This document shows, one piece after another, positions 7,101 through 13,645 of a DNA stretch of 14,996 nt (positions are counted from its first letter, which is position 1; each line of letters opens with the position of its first letter). Origin of the DNA: MGBC113645 sp036308445 (lineage in GTDB: Bacteria; Bacillota_I; Bacilli_A; Erysipelotrichales; Coprobacillaceae); contig JAXJVS010000146.1 in NCBI GenBank assembly GCA_036308445.1, forward strand, positions 1 through 14,996, in the 5' to 3' direction. The notes under the pieces are model-generated. The model saw only the letters and a list, made by a program, of their open reading frames with translations, searched no databases and had not been told where the DNA came from. Made by a program: the position numbers and the translations under genes.

Positions 7101-8420
7101 ATGGAAGCTATAAAAGTTGTGAAATTCGGGGGTTCATCTTTAGCTGATGCTACTCAATTTAAAAAAGTATACGATATTATTAAGGCTGATGAAACAAGAA
7201 GATATGTTGTGCCAAGTGCACCAGGTAAAAGATTTAAAGAAGATACTAAAGTTACTGATTTATTGTATCAGGCTTATAATGCAAAGACTGAATTAGAATT
7301 TAAGAATAAATTTATTGAAATTAAGTCTAGATATCAAGAAATTATTGATGGATTGAATTTAGATTTTTCTTTGGATAAAGAGTTTGAAATTATAGAAGAA
7401 GGATTTAAAAAGGGAATTGGTGAAGATTATGCCGCAAGTAGAGGAGAATATCTTAATGGTTTATTGCTTGCAGCATATTTGAAATTTGATTTTATTGATC
7501 CTGCAAATTGCATTTTTATTGATGAACATGGTAATTATGATGTTAATATGACAGATGAAGCTTTATCGGCTGCTTTAGCACAAAGTAATCATGCTGTTAT
7601 TCCAGGGTTTTATGGTTCATTAAATATTGATAAAAAGGTAATAAAAGCATTTTCTCGTGGTGGATCTGATGTCACAGGTTCGATTGTTGCTAAGAATGCA
7701 AAGGCATCTTTATATGAAAACTGGACAGATGTTTCAGGGTTTTTGATTGCTGATCCTAGAATTGTAAAGGATCCTGCTGTTATTGAAACTATTACATATA
7801 AGGAATTAAGAGAGCTATCTTATATGGGGGCTTCAGTATTACATGAAAATTCTGTTTTTCCGGTAAGAAAAGAAGGTATTCCTATTAATATAAAAAATAC
7901 CAATAGACCGGAAGATCCAGGTACTTTGATTGTAGAAAGTACTTGCCATAAACCAACTCATGTTATTACTGGTATTGCTGGTAGCAAAGGCTTTGCAACA
8001 GTAATGATTGAAAAAGATATGATGAATTCTGAAGTTGGTTTTGGTCGTAGAGTGTTACAAGTGTTTGAAGATAATGATTTATCATTTGAACATATGCCTT
8101 CTGGTATTGATACAATGACTATTATTGTAAATACTAATGATTTTATTGATAAAGAACAAGATATTTTGGCTGGTATACATCGTGCAGTACAACCTGATTC
8201 TATTGTTTTAGAATCTGATTTAGCATTAATTGCGGTTGTGGGTCGTGGCATGAAAGCAAGCCGTGGAGTTGCAGCTAGAATTTTTAAAGCATTGGCAAAA
8301 GAAAATATTAATATAAAAATGATTGATCAAGGATCAAGTGAGTTAAATATTATCATTGGTGTTAGAAATTGTTATTTTAATGGGGCAATTAAAGCAATTT
8401 ATAATGAATTTATCGATTAA
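7101..8420 (+). CDS. Aspartate kinase (monofunctional, aspartokinase III/YclM-like)
   Basis: It phosphorylates L-aspartate to 4-phospho-L-aspartate, the first step towards lysine/diaminopimelate, threonine and methionine. The 439-residue cytoplasmic enzyme has an N-terminal amino-acid-kinase domain with KFGGSS (8-13), FSRGGSD (184-190), TDVSG (209-213), ADPR (217-220) and the ASVLH motif (244-248). Two ACT-type regulatory segments occupy about 290-439, with SFEHMPSGIDT (328-338) and QGSSE (410-414). The arrangement and length match the class with E. coli LysC and B. subtilis YclM rather than enzymes with an internal beta-subunit start. Feedback control by lysine and/or threonine is expected but the effector cannot be read off. 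AAGGGGAG (7088-7095) precedes the ATG by 5 bases. It is transcribed alone between terminators at 6629 and 8419. Its product feeds diaminopimelate synthesis, which fits the MurE prediction. Confidence 0.93.
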   Translation: MEAIKVVKFGGSSLADATQFKKVYDIIKADETRRYVVPSAPGKRFKEDTKVTDLLYQAYNAKTELEFKNKFIEIKSRYQEIIDGLNLDFSLDKEFEIIEEGFKKGIGEDYAASRGEYLNGLLLAAYLKFDFIDPANCIFIDEHGNYDVNMTDEALSAALAQSNHAVIPGFYGSLNIDKKVIKAFSRGGSDVTGSIVAKNAKASLYENWTDVSGFLIADPRIVKDPAVIETITYKELRELSYMGASVLHENSVFPVRKEGIPINIKNTNRPEDPGTLIVESTCHKPTHVITGIAGSKGFATVMIEKDMMNSEVGFGRRVLQVFEDNDLSFEHMPSGIDTMTIIVNTNDFIDKEQDILAGIHRAVQPDSIVLESDLALIAVVGRGMKASRGVAARIFKALAKENINIKMIDQGSSELNIIIGVRNCYFNGAIKAIYNEFID

Positions 8421-8450
8421 GCTTTTATGTTTAGGCATAAAAGCTTTTTT
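8419..8450 (+). terminator. Intrinsic terminator of the aspartate kinase gene
   Basis: AAGCTTTTATG (8419-8429) pairs with CATAAAAGCTT (8436-8446) around loop TTTAGG, followed by T to 8450. It starts in the stop codon, and the copA -35 box begins two bases after it. Confidence 0.92.
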
Positions 8451-8451
8451 A

Positions 8452-8479
8452 TTGACAAAAAGACTATAAATTGTATAAT
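8452..8479 (+). promoter_or_regulatory. Consensus promoter of the copper operon
   Basis: TTGACA (8452-8457) and TATAAT (8474-8479) are both perfect consensus boxes with a 16-base spacer. Such a strong promoter implies tight repression, supplied by the operator immediately downstream. The start site should lie near 8486. Confidence 0.88.
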
Positions 8480-8486
8480 GATACTA

Positions 8487-8501
8487 TACCCCATAGGGGT
8501 G
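8487..8501 (+). promoter_or_regulatory. CsoR-type operator
   Basis: ACCCC (8488-8492) and GGGGT (8496-8500) form a perfect 5-bp inverted repeat around ATA, a GC-rich island in AT-rich DNA. Its form (runs of C then G flanked by T/A) matches known CsoR operators. It overlaps the expected transcription start, so bound CsoR would block initiation. A csoR gene is the last gene of the same transcript. No CopY-type box is seen. Confidence 0.75.
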
Positions 8502-8511
8502 GGAGGTGCAT

Positions 8512-10983
8512 ATGAAAAGAAAGTATGACGTTATTGGCATGAGCTGTAGTGCTTGCACTGCTCATGTGGATAAGGCTGTAAGACACATTGATGGTGTTCA
8601 TGATGTAAATGTAAACTTATTGAGTCATTCAATGACTGTAGAATTTGATGAAAGTAAGGTTAATGATGCTATTGTAATGAAAGCTGTTGAAGATGCTGGA
8701 TACAAAGCAGCGTTAGAAAAAGAAAAGATGGAAGTAAAGCAAGAGGATGAAACTGAAAATAAGAAGAAAAATCTAATCTTATCTTTTGTTTTCTTGATTC
8801 CTTTGTTTTATATTGCGATGGGACACATGATGGGAGCACCACTTCCTTCTATTTTAATTGGCCATGAAAATACAATGATTTTCGCATTGGTTCAATTGTT
8901 TTTGGTTTTGCCTATTATGTATTTGAATCGTAGTTATTATCAGAGAGGGTTTAAGTCTTTGTTTAATAAAACTCCTAATATGGATACTTTAATAGCAATG
9001 GGATCGTCGGCTGCAGCGATTTATAGTATTTATGCTATCTTTATGATGGCTTATTATATGGGAAGAGGACAAATTAATGTTGCTCATGATTATATGATGC
9101 AGCTTTATTTTGAATCGGCTGGAATGATTTTAACGCTTATTTCTTTAGGAAAGTATTTAGAGTCTAGATCAAAGAAAAAGACGACTGAAGCAATTGAAAA
9201 ATTAATGAATTTAATGCCATCTACTGCTGTTGTTTTGAAGAATGGCCAAGAAGTTATTGTTGATATTAAAGATGTTTGTGTTGATGATATTGTGATTGTA
9301 AAATCTGGTGAGAGTATACCAGTTGATGGTGTCATTATTAAAGGGCAAACATCAGTTGATGAATCAATGATTACAGGTGAAAGTCTACCAGTTGATAAAA
9401 AAGTGAATGATAAAGTCATTGGTGCAACAATGAATGTTGAAGGGTATATTCAAATAAAAGTGACTCATACTAGTGAAGATACTGTTTTATCTCAAATTAT
9501 TCAATTGGTTGAAGATGCTTCTTCTTCAAAAGCGTCTATTGCCAAATTGGCTGATAAAATTAGTGGTATATTTGTTCCTGTTGTTATTGCTATAGCGATA
9601 ATTGCTTTCGTGGTATGGCGGATAGCGGGAGAATCATTCCATTTTGCATTAACATGTGGAATATCTGTTTTGGTTATTTCTTGTCCTTGTGCTTTAGGTT
9701 TAGCAACCCCTACAGCGATTATGGTAGGCACTGGAAAAGGAGCACAGTTAGGAATTTTAATTAAATCAGCTGAAAATTTAGAATTGTTATCAAAAGCTGA
9801 TACAATTATATTAGATAAAACTGGTACTATTACTAAAGGAAAACCAACTGTTACAGAAGTTATTCCATTGGGGATAAGTGAGAATGAATTATTAAAGTTG
9901 GCTGGAACAATTGAAAATGCTTCTTCTCATCCATTAGCTAAAGCTATAGTTAAATATGTTAAGAATAAGAATATTGAAGCTGATACTTTAACTTCTTTTG
10001 AAAGTGTTTCTGGTCAAGGTTTGAAAGCGATGTATTTAAATAAAGAACTATTATCAGGTAATAAGCGCTTGATGGAAGCTCATAATATTGATTTGAGTGA
10101 TGTTTATGAAAAAAGTGAACAATTAGCTAAAGTAGGAAAAACTCCTTTATATTATGCTTATAATAACAAAGTGATCGGTATGATTGTGGTTAGTGATGTT
10201 TTGAAGGATACTAGCAAATTAGCGATAGAATCATTGAAACAAAAAGGTTTGCAGGTATATATGTTAACTGGTGATAATCAATTGACAGCTCAAGCAATAG
10301 CAAATGAATTAGGAATAGAAGCTATTGCAGAAGTTTTGCCTCAGGATAAAGAACAAAAAGTAAGAGAATTACAACAAAATAATCACAAAGTTATCATGGT
10401 TGGTGATGGAATTAATGATGCTCCGGCTTTAATGAGAGCGGATATTGGTATTGCCATGACCTCAGGAACTGATATTGCGATGGATTCAGCAGATATTGTT
10501 TTGATGAAAAATGATTTGTGTGATGTTGTTAGTTCTATTGAATTAAGCCATGCAGTCATTAAAAATATTAAACAAAATTTATTTTGGGCGTTCTTCTATA
10601 ATGTTATAGGTATACCAATTGCGGCTGGAGTGTTTTATCCAATTTCTGGACTATTGTTAGATCCTATGTTTGGAGCAGCAGCAATGAGTATGAGTTCTGT
10701 ATTTGTAGTAAGCAATGCTTTAAGATTAAGATTTTTTATACCAAAACATATTCGAGGAAAACAGGAGGAAAAAGATATGGTAAAAGTAATTGATGTAGAA
10801 GGAATGATGTGTCCACATTGTGTAGCTCATGTTAAAAAAGCTTTAGATGCAATAGAGGGAGTAAGTGCAGAAGTTTCTTTAGAAAAAAATCAGGCTACTG
10901 TTACATTAACACAACAAGTGAATGATGAAACATTAATCAAAGCTGTTACTGATGCTGGCTATGAAGTCAAAGGAATTCATTAG
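8512..10983 (+). CDS. copA: Copper-exporting P1B-type ATPase CopA with a fused C-terminal CopZ-like domain
   Basis: CopA exports Cu(I) from the cytoplasm using ATP. Domains in the 823 residues: N-terminal heavy-metal domain with GMSCSAC (9-15); about eight membrane helices; actuator domain with TGES (288-291); metal-binding CPC (391-393) in helix 6; phosphorylation site DKTGT (Asp435); SSHP (471-474) in the nucleotide domain; and GDGINDAP (631-638). Helix 7 has YN (696-697) and helix 8 has MSMSS (725-729), the Cu(I)-specific P1B-1 signature. A second heavy-metal domain with GMMCPHC (764-770) follows the last helix, an unusual position since these domains normally precede the membrane part. 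A KQEEKD linker (750-755) joins it, and its codons contain AGGAGG before an in-frame ATG at 10777. The SD GGAGG (8502-8506) selects ATG 8512 over GTG 8506. csoR follows at once. Confidence 0.96.
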   Translation: MKRKYDVIGMSCSACTAHVDKAVRHIDGVHDVNVNLLSHSMTVEFDESKVNDAIVMKAVEDAGYKAALEKEKMEVKQEDETENKKKNLILSFVFLIPLFYIAMGHMMGAPLPSILIGHENTMIFALVQLFLVLPIMYLNRSYYQRGFKSLFNKTPNMDTLIAMGSSAAAIYSIYAIFMMAYYMGRGQINVAHDYMMQLYFESAGMILTLISLGKYLESRSKKKTTEAIEKLMNLMPSTAVVLKNGQEVIVDIKDVCVDDIVIVKSGESIPVDGVIIKGQTSVDESMITGESLPVDKKVNDKVIGATMNVEGYIQIKVTHTSEDTVLSQIIQLVEDASSSKASIAKLADKISGIFVPVVIAIAIIAFVVWRIAGESFHFALTCGISVLVISCPCALGLATPTAIMVGTGKGAQLGILIKSAENLELLSKADTIILDKTGTITKGKPTVTEVIPLGISENELLKLAGTIENASSHPLAKAIVKYVKNKNIEADTLTSFESVSGQGLKAMYLNKELLSGNKRLMEAHNIDLSDVYEKSEQLAKVGKTPLYYAYNNKVIGMIVVSDVLKDTSKLAIESLKQKGLQVYMLTGDNQLTAQAIANELGIEAIAEVLPQDKEQKVRELQQNNHKVIMVGDGINDAPALMRADIGIAMTSGTDIAMDSADIVLMKNDLCDVVSSIELSHAVIKNIKQNLFWAFFYNVIGIPIAAGVFYPISGLLLDPMFGAAAMSMSSVFVVSNALRLRFFIPKHIRGKQEEKDMVKVIDVEGMMCPHCVAHVKKALDAIEGVSAEVSLEKNQATVTLTQQVNDETLIKAVTDAGYEVKGIH
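10763..10983 (+). promoter_or_regulatory. Internal ribosome binding site and start in copA, potentially yielding a free CopZ-like chaperone
   Basis: AGGAGG (10763-10768) lies 8 bases before an in-frame ATG at 10777. Translation from there gives 68 residues beginning MVKVIDVEGMMCPHC and ending at the copA stop, the size and layout of a stand-alone CopZ copper chaperone. The site is made by CAG and GAG codons, while most Gln and Glu codons nearby end in A. Use of this start is inference. Confidence 0.5.
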
Positions 10984-11248
10984 TATGCAGGCAGATAAAG
11001 CTCAAGTAACAAGACTGTTAAAAACAGCTAGAGGACAGATTGATGGTATTTTAAAGATGATCGAAGAAGATCGTTATTGTTTAGATATATCTCATCAGAT
11101 AATGGCATCTCAGGCAATCTTAAGACGAGCTAACAAAGAGATTATTGCTTCACATATGAAACATTGTGTTAGTGGTGCAACATCTCAAGAAGAATTGGAT
11201 GAAAAAGTAGAAGAAATGATTAAAGTAATTGATCAGCTTGTAAAATAG
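10984..11248 (+). CDS. csoR: Copper-sensing transcriptional repressor CsoR
   Basis: CsoR is a small all-helical DNA-binding repressor that leaves its operator when it binds Cu(I). The 87 residues are of normal length and contain the DUF156 features LLKTARGQIDGILKMIEEDRYC, then HQIMASQAILRRANKEI. The metal ligands are intact: Cys32, His57 and Cys61, with exactly the spacing (25 and 4) of the M. tuberculosis CsoR triad, which favours Cu(I) sensing over the nickel or formaldehyde branches. The start at 10984 is chosen because AGGA (10971-10974) lies 9 bases upstream inside the end of copA and the protein then begins at the usual point; the frame is open back to ATG 10952 and 10961 within copA. 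The stop codon of copA touches this start region (TAGTATG), so translation is probably coupled. It is the last gene of the operon and should regulate its own synthesis. Confidence 0.93.
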
Positions 11249-11271
11249 AGAAATTTATTTCTCTATTTTTT
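11243..11271 (+). terminator. Intrinsic terminator of the copper operon
   Basis: An 11-bp stem made of 11243-11253 and 11258-11268 encloses a TTTA loop and runs into T to 11271. It includes the csoR stop codon. Confidence 0.85.
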
Positions 11272-11316
11272 CACTCTTTTTTTGTTTTTGAATAGTATAA
11301 ATCGAGGAGTGAAAAA

Positions 11317-11646
11317 ATGGATTTTTATGAAGATTATGATTATGATAGAAAAAATTTCCCACGTGTAGGAGAAATTCTTTTATATACAGTACAAAGAGGT
11401 GATAATCCTTTTCGTATTGCCAGAAGATTTAATACTGAATTAAATTGGGTATTAGCGATGAATAACTTGAATCGTAATTCAATGATTTTTCCAAATCAAC
11501 AATTGTTGATACCAGTGTTATTTCAAAAACCAACACCAATGCCTACACCACAGCCACAACCACAGCCTAGACCACCAATGCCTACACCACCAAGACCCCA
11601 GCCAAGAACTTCATTAGAACGTAATGAATTTGATATGTATTTTTAA
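11317..11646 (+). CDS. Small LysM-domain protein with proline-rich tail, no signal peptide
   Basis: The protein has 109 residues. Residues 1-20 are acidic and tyrosine-rich (MDFYEDYDYD). A single LysM domain occupies about 22-66 (LYTVQRGDNPFRIARRF, then NNLNRNSMIFPNQQLLIP); LysM domains bind N-acetylglucosamine-containing glycans such as peptidoglycan. Residues 72-97 are a Pro/Gln/Arg-rich linker (PMPTPQPQPQPRPP) and the end is DMYF. There is no signal peptide or membrane segment. LysM proteins without a signal occur among spore-coat assembly proteins of the SafA kind, so a role on the forespore surface is one possibility; non-classical export is another. GAGGAG (11304-11309) precedes the ATG by 7 bases. 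A TATAAA (11296-11301) could be a -10 box but has no matching sigma-A -35, which might mean an alternative sigma factor. Function is not established. Confidence 0.8.
   Translation: MDFYEDYDYDRKNFPRVGEILLYTVQRGDNPFRIARRFNTELNWVLAMNNLNRNSMIFPNQQLLIPVLFQKPTPMPTPQPQPQPRPPMPTPPRPQPRTSLERNEFDMYF
11534..11590 (+). repeat. 18-base direct repeat in the proline-rich tail
   Basis: CACCAATGCCTACACCAC occurs at 11534-11551 and again exactly at 11573-11590, in the same reading frame. It encodes the repeated TPMPTP/PPMPTP segments. Slipped-strand change here would alter linker length without shifting frame (unit offset 39 bases). Confidence 0.85.
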
Positions 11647-11659
11647 AAAAATGTATAAA
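11630..11659 (+). promoter_or_regulatory. Promoter for the FMN-binding lipoprotein gene
   Basis: TTGATA (11630-11635) and TATAAA (11654-11659), each one base from consensus, are separated by 18 bases. The -35 lies in the last codons of the LysM gene. No terminator separates the two genes, so readthrough from the LysM gene is also possible. Confidence 0.5.
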
Positions 11660-11702
11660 TTATAAAAAATAACTGAAACTATTAATGAAGGAGGCTTTTA
11701 AA

Positions 11703-12056
11703 ATGAAAAAAGTATTACTTTTATTAACTGCTTTCATGTTAACGGGATGTCAAAATCAGCAGGTAGAAGAGTCAAAAACTTATCAAGATGGAACGTATAA
11801 TGCGACTGTTAATGGATATGGTGGAGATTTTAATATGACATTAACAATTAAGAATGGCGAAATATTAGATATTGTTGTGGATGAAAATAATGAAACACCA
11901 TCAATCGGTGGTGTAGCAATAGAGCAATTGATAAATCAAATGAAAGAAAAGCAAAACGAAAATATTGATACTGTTGCTGGAGCTACGAAAACATCTCAAG
12001 GGATGATTAATGCATATAAGGAAATTTTATCCGAGGCTAAAAACAAAGCTGAATAA
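11703..12056 (+). CDS. FMN-binding domain lipoprotein
   Basis: This 117-residue lipoprotein has signal peptide MKKVLLLLTAFMLTGC with lipid-modified Cys16. The rest is one FMN_bind domain (PF04205, about 27-112): DGTYNATVNGYGGDFNMTL, then IKNGEILDIVV, then DTVAGATKTS (89-98). In this family an ApbE-type transferase links FMN covalently to the last Thr of an S/T-G-A-T motif, here Thr95; the motif has Ala92 where Ser or Thr is usual. Related small lipoproteins take part in extracellular electron transfer or fumarate-type reduction in Gram-positive bacteria, so an electron-carrying role at the outer membrane face is likely, but no partner is encoded nearby. The ATG at 11703 is chosen because AAGGAGG (11688-11694) lies 8 bases upstream and the signal peptide begins there; the ATG at 11685 is before the SD. 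Confidence 0.88.
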   Translation: MKKVLLLLTAFMLTGCQNQQVEESKTYQDGTYNATVNGYGGDFNMTLTIKNGEILDIVVDENNETPSIGGVAIEQLINQMKEKQNENIDTVAGATKTSQGMINAYKEILSEAKNKAE

Positions 12057-12068
12057 AGCTTTGTTTTT
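12039..12068 (+). terminator. Intrinsic terminator of the FMN-lipoprotein gene
   Basis: A 12-bp stem, AAAAACAAAGCT (12039-12050) and AGCTTTGTTTTT (12057-12068), encloses loop GAATAA; its 3' arm supplies the U tract. The stem includes the last codons and stop of the gene. Confidence 0.88.
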
Positions 12069-12080
12069 ATTTTAAATAGA

Positions 12081-12109
12081 TTTATTTTATGTTAATATTG
12101 TATTATAAT
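12081..12109 (+). promoter_or_regulatory. Possible pncB promoter
   Basis: A perfect -10 TATAAT (12104-12109) is preceded after 17 bases by a poor -35 (TTTATT). The following leader has GCATAA (12112-12117 and 12126-12131) and TTATGC (12133-12138), the latter two forming an inverted repeat across the start codon. An activator or repressor site is conceivable. Confidence 0.35.
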
Positions 12110-12134
12110 ATGCATAACATGGGGGGCATAAATT

Positions 12135-13595
12135 ATGCGAACAAGAGTAAGTAGTGAAAGAAATATGACTTTATTGATGGATTTCTATGAATTAACAATG
12201 TCATATAATTATTTTAAATTAGGTAAAGGTAACCAGATAGTTTATTTTGATATGTTCTATAGAAAGAATCCTGATAATGGTGGTTTTGTTTTATTTGCTG
12301 GTTTACAGCAATTGATTGAATGTATTGAAGATATGAGATTTACTGAAGGGGATATTGATTATTTAAGATCTTTGAATCAGTTTGATGAAGAATTTTTTGA
12401 TTATTTAAGAAATTTTAAATTTACTGGAACTGTATATTCAGTAAAAGAAGGAACACCGGTGTTTCCTTATGAACCGTTGATTACAGTCAAAGCAAAATTA
12501 ATTGAAGCACAGTTGGTTGAAACATTCTTGCTTGTAACGATAAATCATCAATCCTTGATTGCAACAAAAGCAAGCCGTATTGTTCAAGAGGCTAAGGGTA
12601 GACCAATTATGGAGTTTGGAGCTAGACGTTCTCAGGGATATGACGGCGCTAATTATGGTGCAAGAGCTGCTTACATTGGTGGTGTTATGGGAACAGCAAC
12701 AGTAATGGCTGGTAAAGATTTTGGTATTCCTGTTTTAGGAACTATGGCACATTCATTTGTTCAATCTTTTGATAGTGAATTTGAGGCTTTTAAGGCTTAT
12801 GCTGAAGTTTATCCAGATAACTGTGTGTTATTAGTAGATACATATGATACATTAAAGAGTGGAGTACCTAATGCTATTAGAGTGGCAGAAGAAGTTTTAA
12901 AACCAATGGGTAAAAGATTAAAAGGAATTCGTTTGGATAGTGGAGACATTTCTTATTTAACTAAAAAAGCAAGAATGATGTTAGATGTGGCTGGTTTAAC
13001 TGATTGTAAGATAACTGTATCTAACTCATTAGATGAATATTTAATTCGTTCAGTATTGGAACAAGGGGCTCAAATTGATTCTTTTGGTGTGGGTGAAAAT
13101 TTAATTGTTTCTAAATCTTCACCAGTGTTTGGTGGGGTTTATAAATTAGCAGCAGTAGAAAAAGATGGAAAGATTGTTCCTAAAATTAAGATATCAGAAA
13201 ATGTAGAAAAGATTACAAATCCAGGATACAAGAAAGTGTATCGTTTAATTGAGAAAGAGACAAATAAAGCGATTGCAGACGTTATTGCTTTTCATGATGA
13301 AGTTATTGATAATAATAACGATCTTACTATCTATCATCAAGCTAATGCATGGAAAAATAAAACTTTATATGCTGGAACATATGATGTTTTACCTTTACAA
13401 CATCTTGTGTTTGATGAAGGTAAACGAGTTTATCCTGAATATACATTAAATGAAATTAGAGAATATTCAAAAGAACAAAAAGCATTATTATGGGATGAAT
13501 TATTCCGTTTAGAGTATCCTCATCAATATTATGTGGATTTAACTAAAAAATTATTAGATTATAAGATGAAGATGTTAGAAGCTAATAGAAAATAA
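12135..13595 (+). CDS. pncB: Nicotinate phosphoribosyltransferase
   Basis: PncB makes nicotinate mononucleotide from nicotinic acid and PRPP with ATP, the entry step of the Preiss-Handler NAD salvage route. The 486-residue cytoplasmic enzyme is of normal length. It shows the family's landmarks in order: FYELTMSYNYF (17-27), FDMFYRKNP, GARRSQGYDGANYGARAAYIGG (162-183), GTMAHSFVQSF (202-212) with conserved His206, probably the phosphorylated histidine, DTYDTLKSGVPNAI (235-248), RLDSGD (266-271) and DSFGVGENLIVSKSSPVFGGVYKL (315-338). The C-terminal 80 residues are the usual extra domain of the long type. A GGGGGG run (12121-12126) lies 8 bases before the ATG and serves as ribosome binding site; no other start with a better site is seen. 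It lies alone, with no nadD or nadE nearby, between the terminator at 12039 and the palindrome at 13600. Confidence 0.96.
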   Translation: MRTRVSSERNMTLLMDFYELTMSYNYFKLGKGNQIVYFDMFYRKNPDNGGFVLFAGLQQLIECIEDMRFTEGDIDYLRSLNQFDEEFFDYLRNFKFTGTVYSVKEGTPVFPYEPLITVKAKLIEAQLVETFLLVTINHQSLIATKASRIVQEAKGRPIMEFGARRSQGYDGANYGARAAYIGGVMGTATVMAGKDFGIPVLGTMAHSFVQSFDSEFEAFKAYAEVYPDNCVLLVDTYDTLKSGVPNAIRVAEEVLKPMGKRLKGIRLDSGDISYLTKKARMMLDVAGLTDCKITVSNSLDEYLIRSVLEQGAQIDSFGVGENLIVSKSSPVFGGVYKLAAVEKDGKIVPKIKISENVEKITNPGYKKVYRLIEKETNKAIADVIAFHDEVIDNNNDLTIYHQANAWKNKTLYAGTYDVLPLQHLVFDEGKRVYPEYTLNEIREYSKEQKALLWDELFRLEYPHQYYVDLTKKLLDYKMKMLEANRK

Positions 13596-13599
13596 TGTT

Positions 13600-13631
13600 T
13601 GTACACTGTTTAAACAGTGTACATTCTTTTT
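13600..13631 (+). terminator. Perfect 24-base palindrome with T-rich tail after pncB
   Basis: Bases 13600-13611 (TGTACACTGTTT) are followed without a gap by their exact reverse complement (13612-13623), then TTCTTTTT. As RNA this gives a 10-bp stem with a TTAA loop and U-rich tail, a reasonable intrinsic terminator. Its perfect symmetry and position 11 bases before the tyrA ribosome binding site also allow it to be a repressor site. Confidence 0.7.
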
Positions 13632-13645
13632 AATGGAGGTTGTTT

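Noticed and set aside
7958..8251. Minus-strand ORF within aspartate kinase
   Set aside because: It is antisense to a conserved ACT-region coding sequence, with no independent signal.
9105..9731. Two minus-strand ORFs within copA
   Set aside because: They are shadows of the strongly conserved ATPase frame.
10952..10983. Longer csoR start inside copA
   Set aside because: The extra residues are a shifted frame of the CopZ-like domain, and the AGGA site fits ATG 10984.
13249..13449. 66-codon plus-strand ORF within pncB
   Set aside because: It is an out-of-frame shadow of the pncB C-terminal part.
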